NCBI GenBank assembly: GCA_013399015.1
Contig: VWZX01010081.1
Location: 1,966,736-2,030,735 of the forward strand
Direction: 5' to 3'
DNA from: Galbula dea
Taxonomy: Eukaryota; Chordata; Aves; Piciformes; Galbulidae
Length of the DNA stretch: 64,000 nt
The translations under genes were made by a program, and so were the position numbers. The notes under the pieces are model-generated. The model ran no database searches, was not told the origin of the DNA, and was given only the letters and a program-made list of their open reading frames with translations. Below are positions 63,123 to 64,000 of this stretch, one piece after another (the first letter of the stretch is position 1; each line of letters opens with the position of its first letter).

Positions 63123-63403
63123 CATCACAGAATCACAGAATGCTAGGGGTTGGAAGGGATCTCTGGGGATCATGTAGTCCAACCCCCCCTGCTAAAGCAG
63201 GGTCACCTAGTTTGTGTTGCAGTTCCAGTTTGTGCCCATTGCCTCTTATTCTGTCACTGGGCACCACTGGAAAGAGTCTGGCCCCATCCTCTTGATCCCC
63301 ACCCTTCAAATACTGATAAGCATTGAGAAGATCAACTGTTAATCTGTTCTTCTCCAGGCTGAGAACCTCCAGGCTTCTCAACCTCTCCTCTTAAGAGACA
63401 TGC
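63123..63403 (-). mobile_element. CR1 LINE fragment with internal deletion, antisense
   Basis: The + strand begins CATCACAGAATCACAGAATG, then CTAGGGGTTGGAAGGGATCT and AAGCAGGGTCACCTAG. It jumps at about 63212 to TTCCAGTTTGTGCCCATTGC and GGGCACCACTGGAAAGAGTC, and ends near CTCAACCTCTCCTCTTAAGA. Compared with the copy at 40912, the ~100-base block between the AGGGTCACCTAG motif and the CCAGTTTGTGCC motif is missing. It is noncoding. Confidence 0.94.
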
Positions 63404-64000
63404 TGCACTTCATACCAATACCATAAGCTCTTCAGCAAATCTCAAGCTCATAAGAAATGTCTCCATGTAGGAAACCCAAATGTGGCAATAGGAGGTCAAG
63501 ATGTCTATGAGATCTCCCAGCTCAGCTTCACCAGCAGCCACTCTTGGCTTTGCAGCCAACCTGATGTTTGCCCCCAACACGGTGTGGCCAACTGTTCAGT
63601 TGTGCTGTTCAGCCATGCTCCATCCTAACACTGGCCTTTTAACATGGAAAAGAAAGTCCTTTCCCTTTGACAAAAATGGTGTGCAGGAAGGAGAACAATG
63701 AATTTCAGCTGATGGAGGGGGAAGAGCAGATCATATGTTTTTCTCAGAAGCAGGAGTTAAAGCCAGAGCTGTGCAAGTTTCTACTATGCAGTTCCATCAT
63801 TAAGGAGCATACACTTCTTTCCAGTTGCTAAATTAATTTGCCAACAATCTCCAAAGCTCTCTGAGAGTTTATAGATATAAATATATTTATTTTTATTTGG
63901 AAGAGGACTTTTTTTCTTTTAAATAAAACTTTTCTGCCAAATGACTGCATGTTGACAATGGGCTGTATCCAGCATGTATACTCTTTCTGCTTTCAACTCG
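63404..64000. other. Unique intronic sequence to the window end, no gene seen
   Basis: A 66-codon frame at 63501-63701 starts within a Ser/Ala-rich low-complexity segment and has no domain. Nothing else was recognised. Confidence 0.45.

Larger units (their letters stand above)
376..64000 (+). other. LRP1B: First intron (partial), running past the end of the window
   Basis: No second exon could be recognised. The next exon of an LDL-receptor-related gene should encode a cysteine-rich class A module with a C-D-G-D-x-D-C-x-D-x-S-D-E-like acidic core, and none of the longer translated frames shows it. Human LRP1B spans nearly 2 Mb with very long 5' introns, so 63 kb without an exon is expected. 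That everything downstream is one intron is an inference. A short noncoding or alternative exon could be hidden here. Confidence 0.6.

Noticed and set aside
376..64000. Search for LRP1B exon 2 (LDL-receptor class A module)
   Set aside because: No translated frame long enough to see shows the six-cysteine pattern with the acidic SDE core. A short exon interrupted in all listed frames cannot be fully excluded by eye.
1..64000. tRNA, rRNA, LTR retroelements or DNA transposons
   Set aside because: I looked for cloverleaf-like A/B boxes, long terminal repeats, polypurine/primer-binding pairs and terminal inverted repeats, and saw none I could support.

Overview
This window looks like vertebrate nuclear DNA, most likely from a bird. 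Genes are sparse, the DNA is AT-rich and CpG-poor outside its first ~1.2 kb, and the only interspersed repeats I recognise are CR1-type LINE fragments. Several of these end in the typical CR1 3' repeats of the ATTCTATG / ATTCTGTG kind. I saw no bacterial operons, tRNA, rRNA, CRISPR array or insertion sequence. I cannot name the species.

Layout. (1) Positions 1 to about 1,250 are a CpG island with GC boxes, holding the promoter, 5' leader and first coding exon of one gene on the + strand. The exon (ATG at 294, consensus donor GTAAGG after base 375) encodes a 27-residue signal peptide plus one base. It closely resembles the N-terminus of LRP1B, the giant LDL-receptor-related endocytic receptor, as I remember it. 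(2) Positions 376-64,000 then read as the beginning of a very long first intron. I found no segment with the cysteine spacing of an LDL-receptor class A module, which exon 2 should encode. (3) From 1.25 to 28.7 kb the intron is AT-rich with simple repeats but no recognisable CR1. It includes a 24-bp tandem repeat (25,381) and a ~135-bp AT-rich microsatellite with a 28-bp perfect palindrome (27,331). (4) From 28.7 kb to the end there are fourteen CR1 fragments, all 5'-truncated, of at least four subfamilies, in both orientations (8 sense, 6 antisense to the gene). (5) Between the repeats lie a few short islands with more CpG than the surrounding intron (about 19.97, 35.77, 43.79 and 57.48 kb). 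They are candidates for conserved regulatory elements, retained exons or retrocopies.

The only gene-level biology I can support is transcription from the CpG-island promoter of an LRP1B-like gene and splicing of its signal-peptide exon across a long intron. Nearly all reading frames of 60-170 codons are chance frames or fragments of the CR1 reverse-transcriptase C-terminus. I did not find a clear undescribed system. The best leads are the CpG-bearing island at 43.8-44.1 kb, which carries an open frame on one strand and a splice-acceptor/poly(A)-signal pair on the other, the other CpG clusters, and the CR1-free first 28.7 kb.
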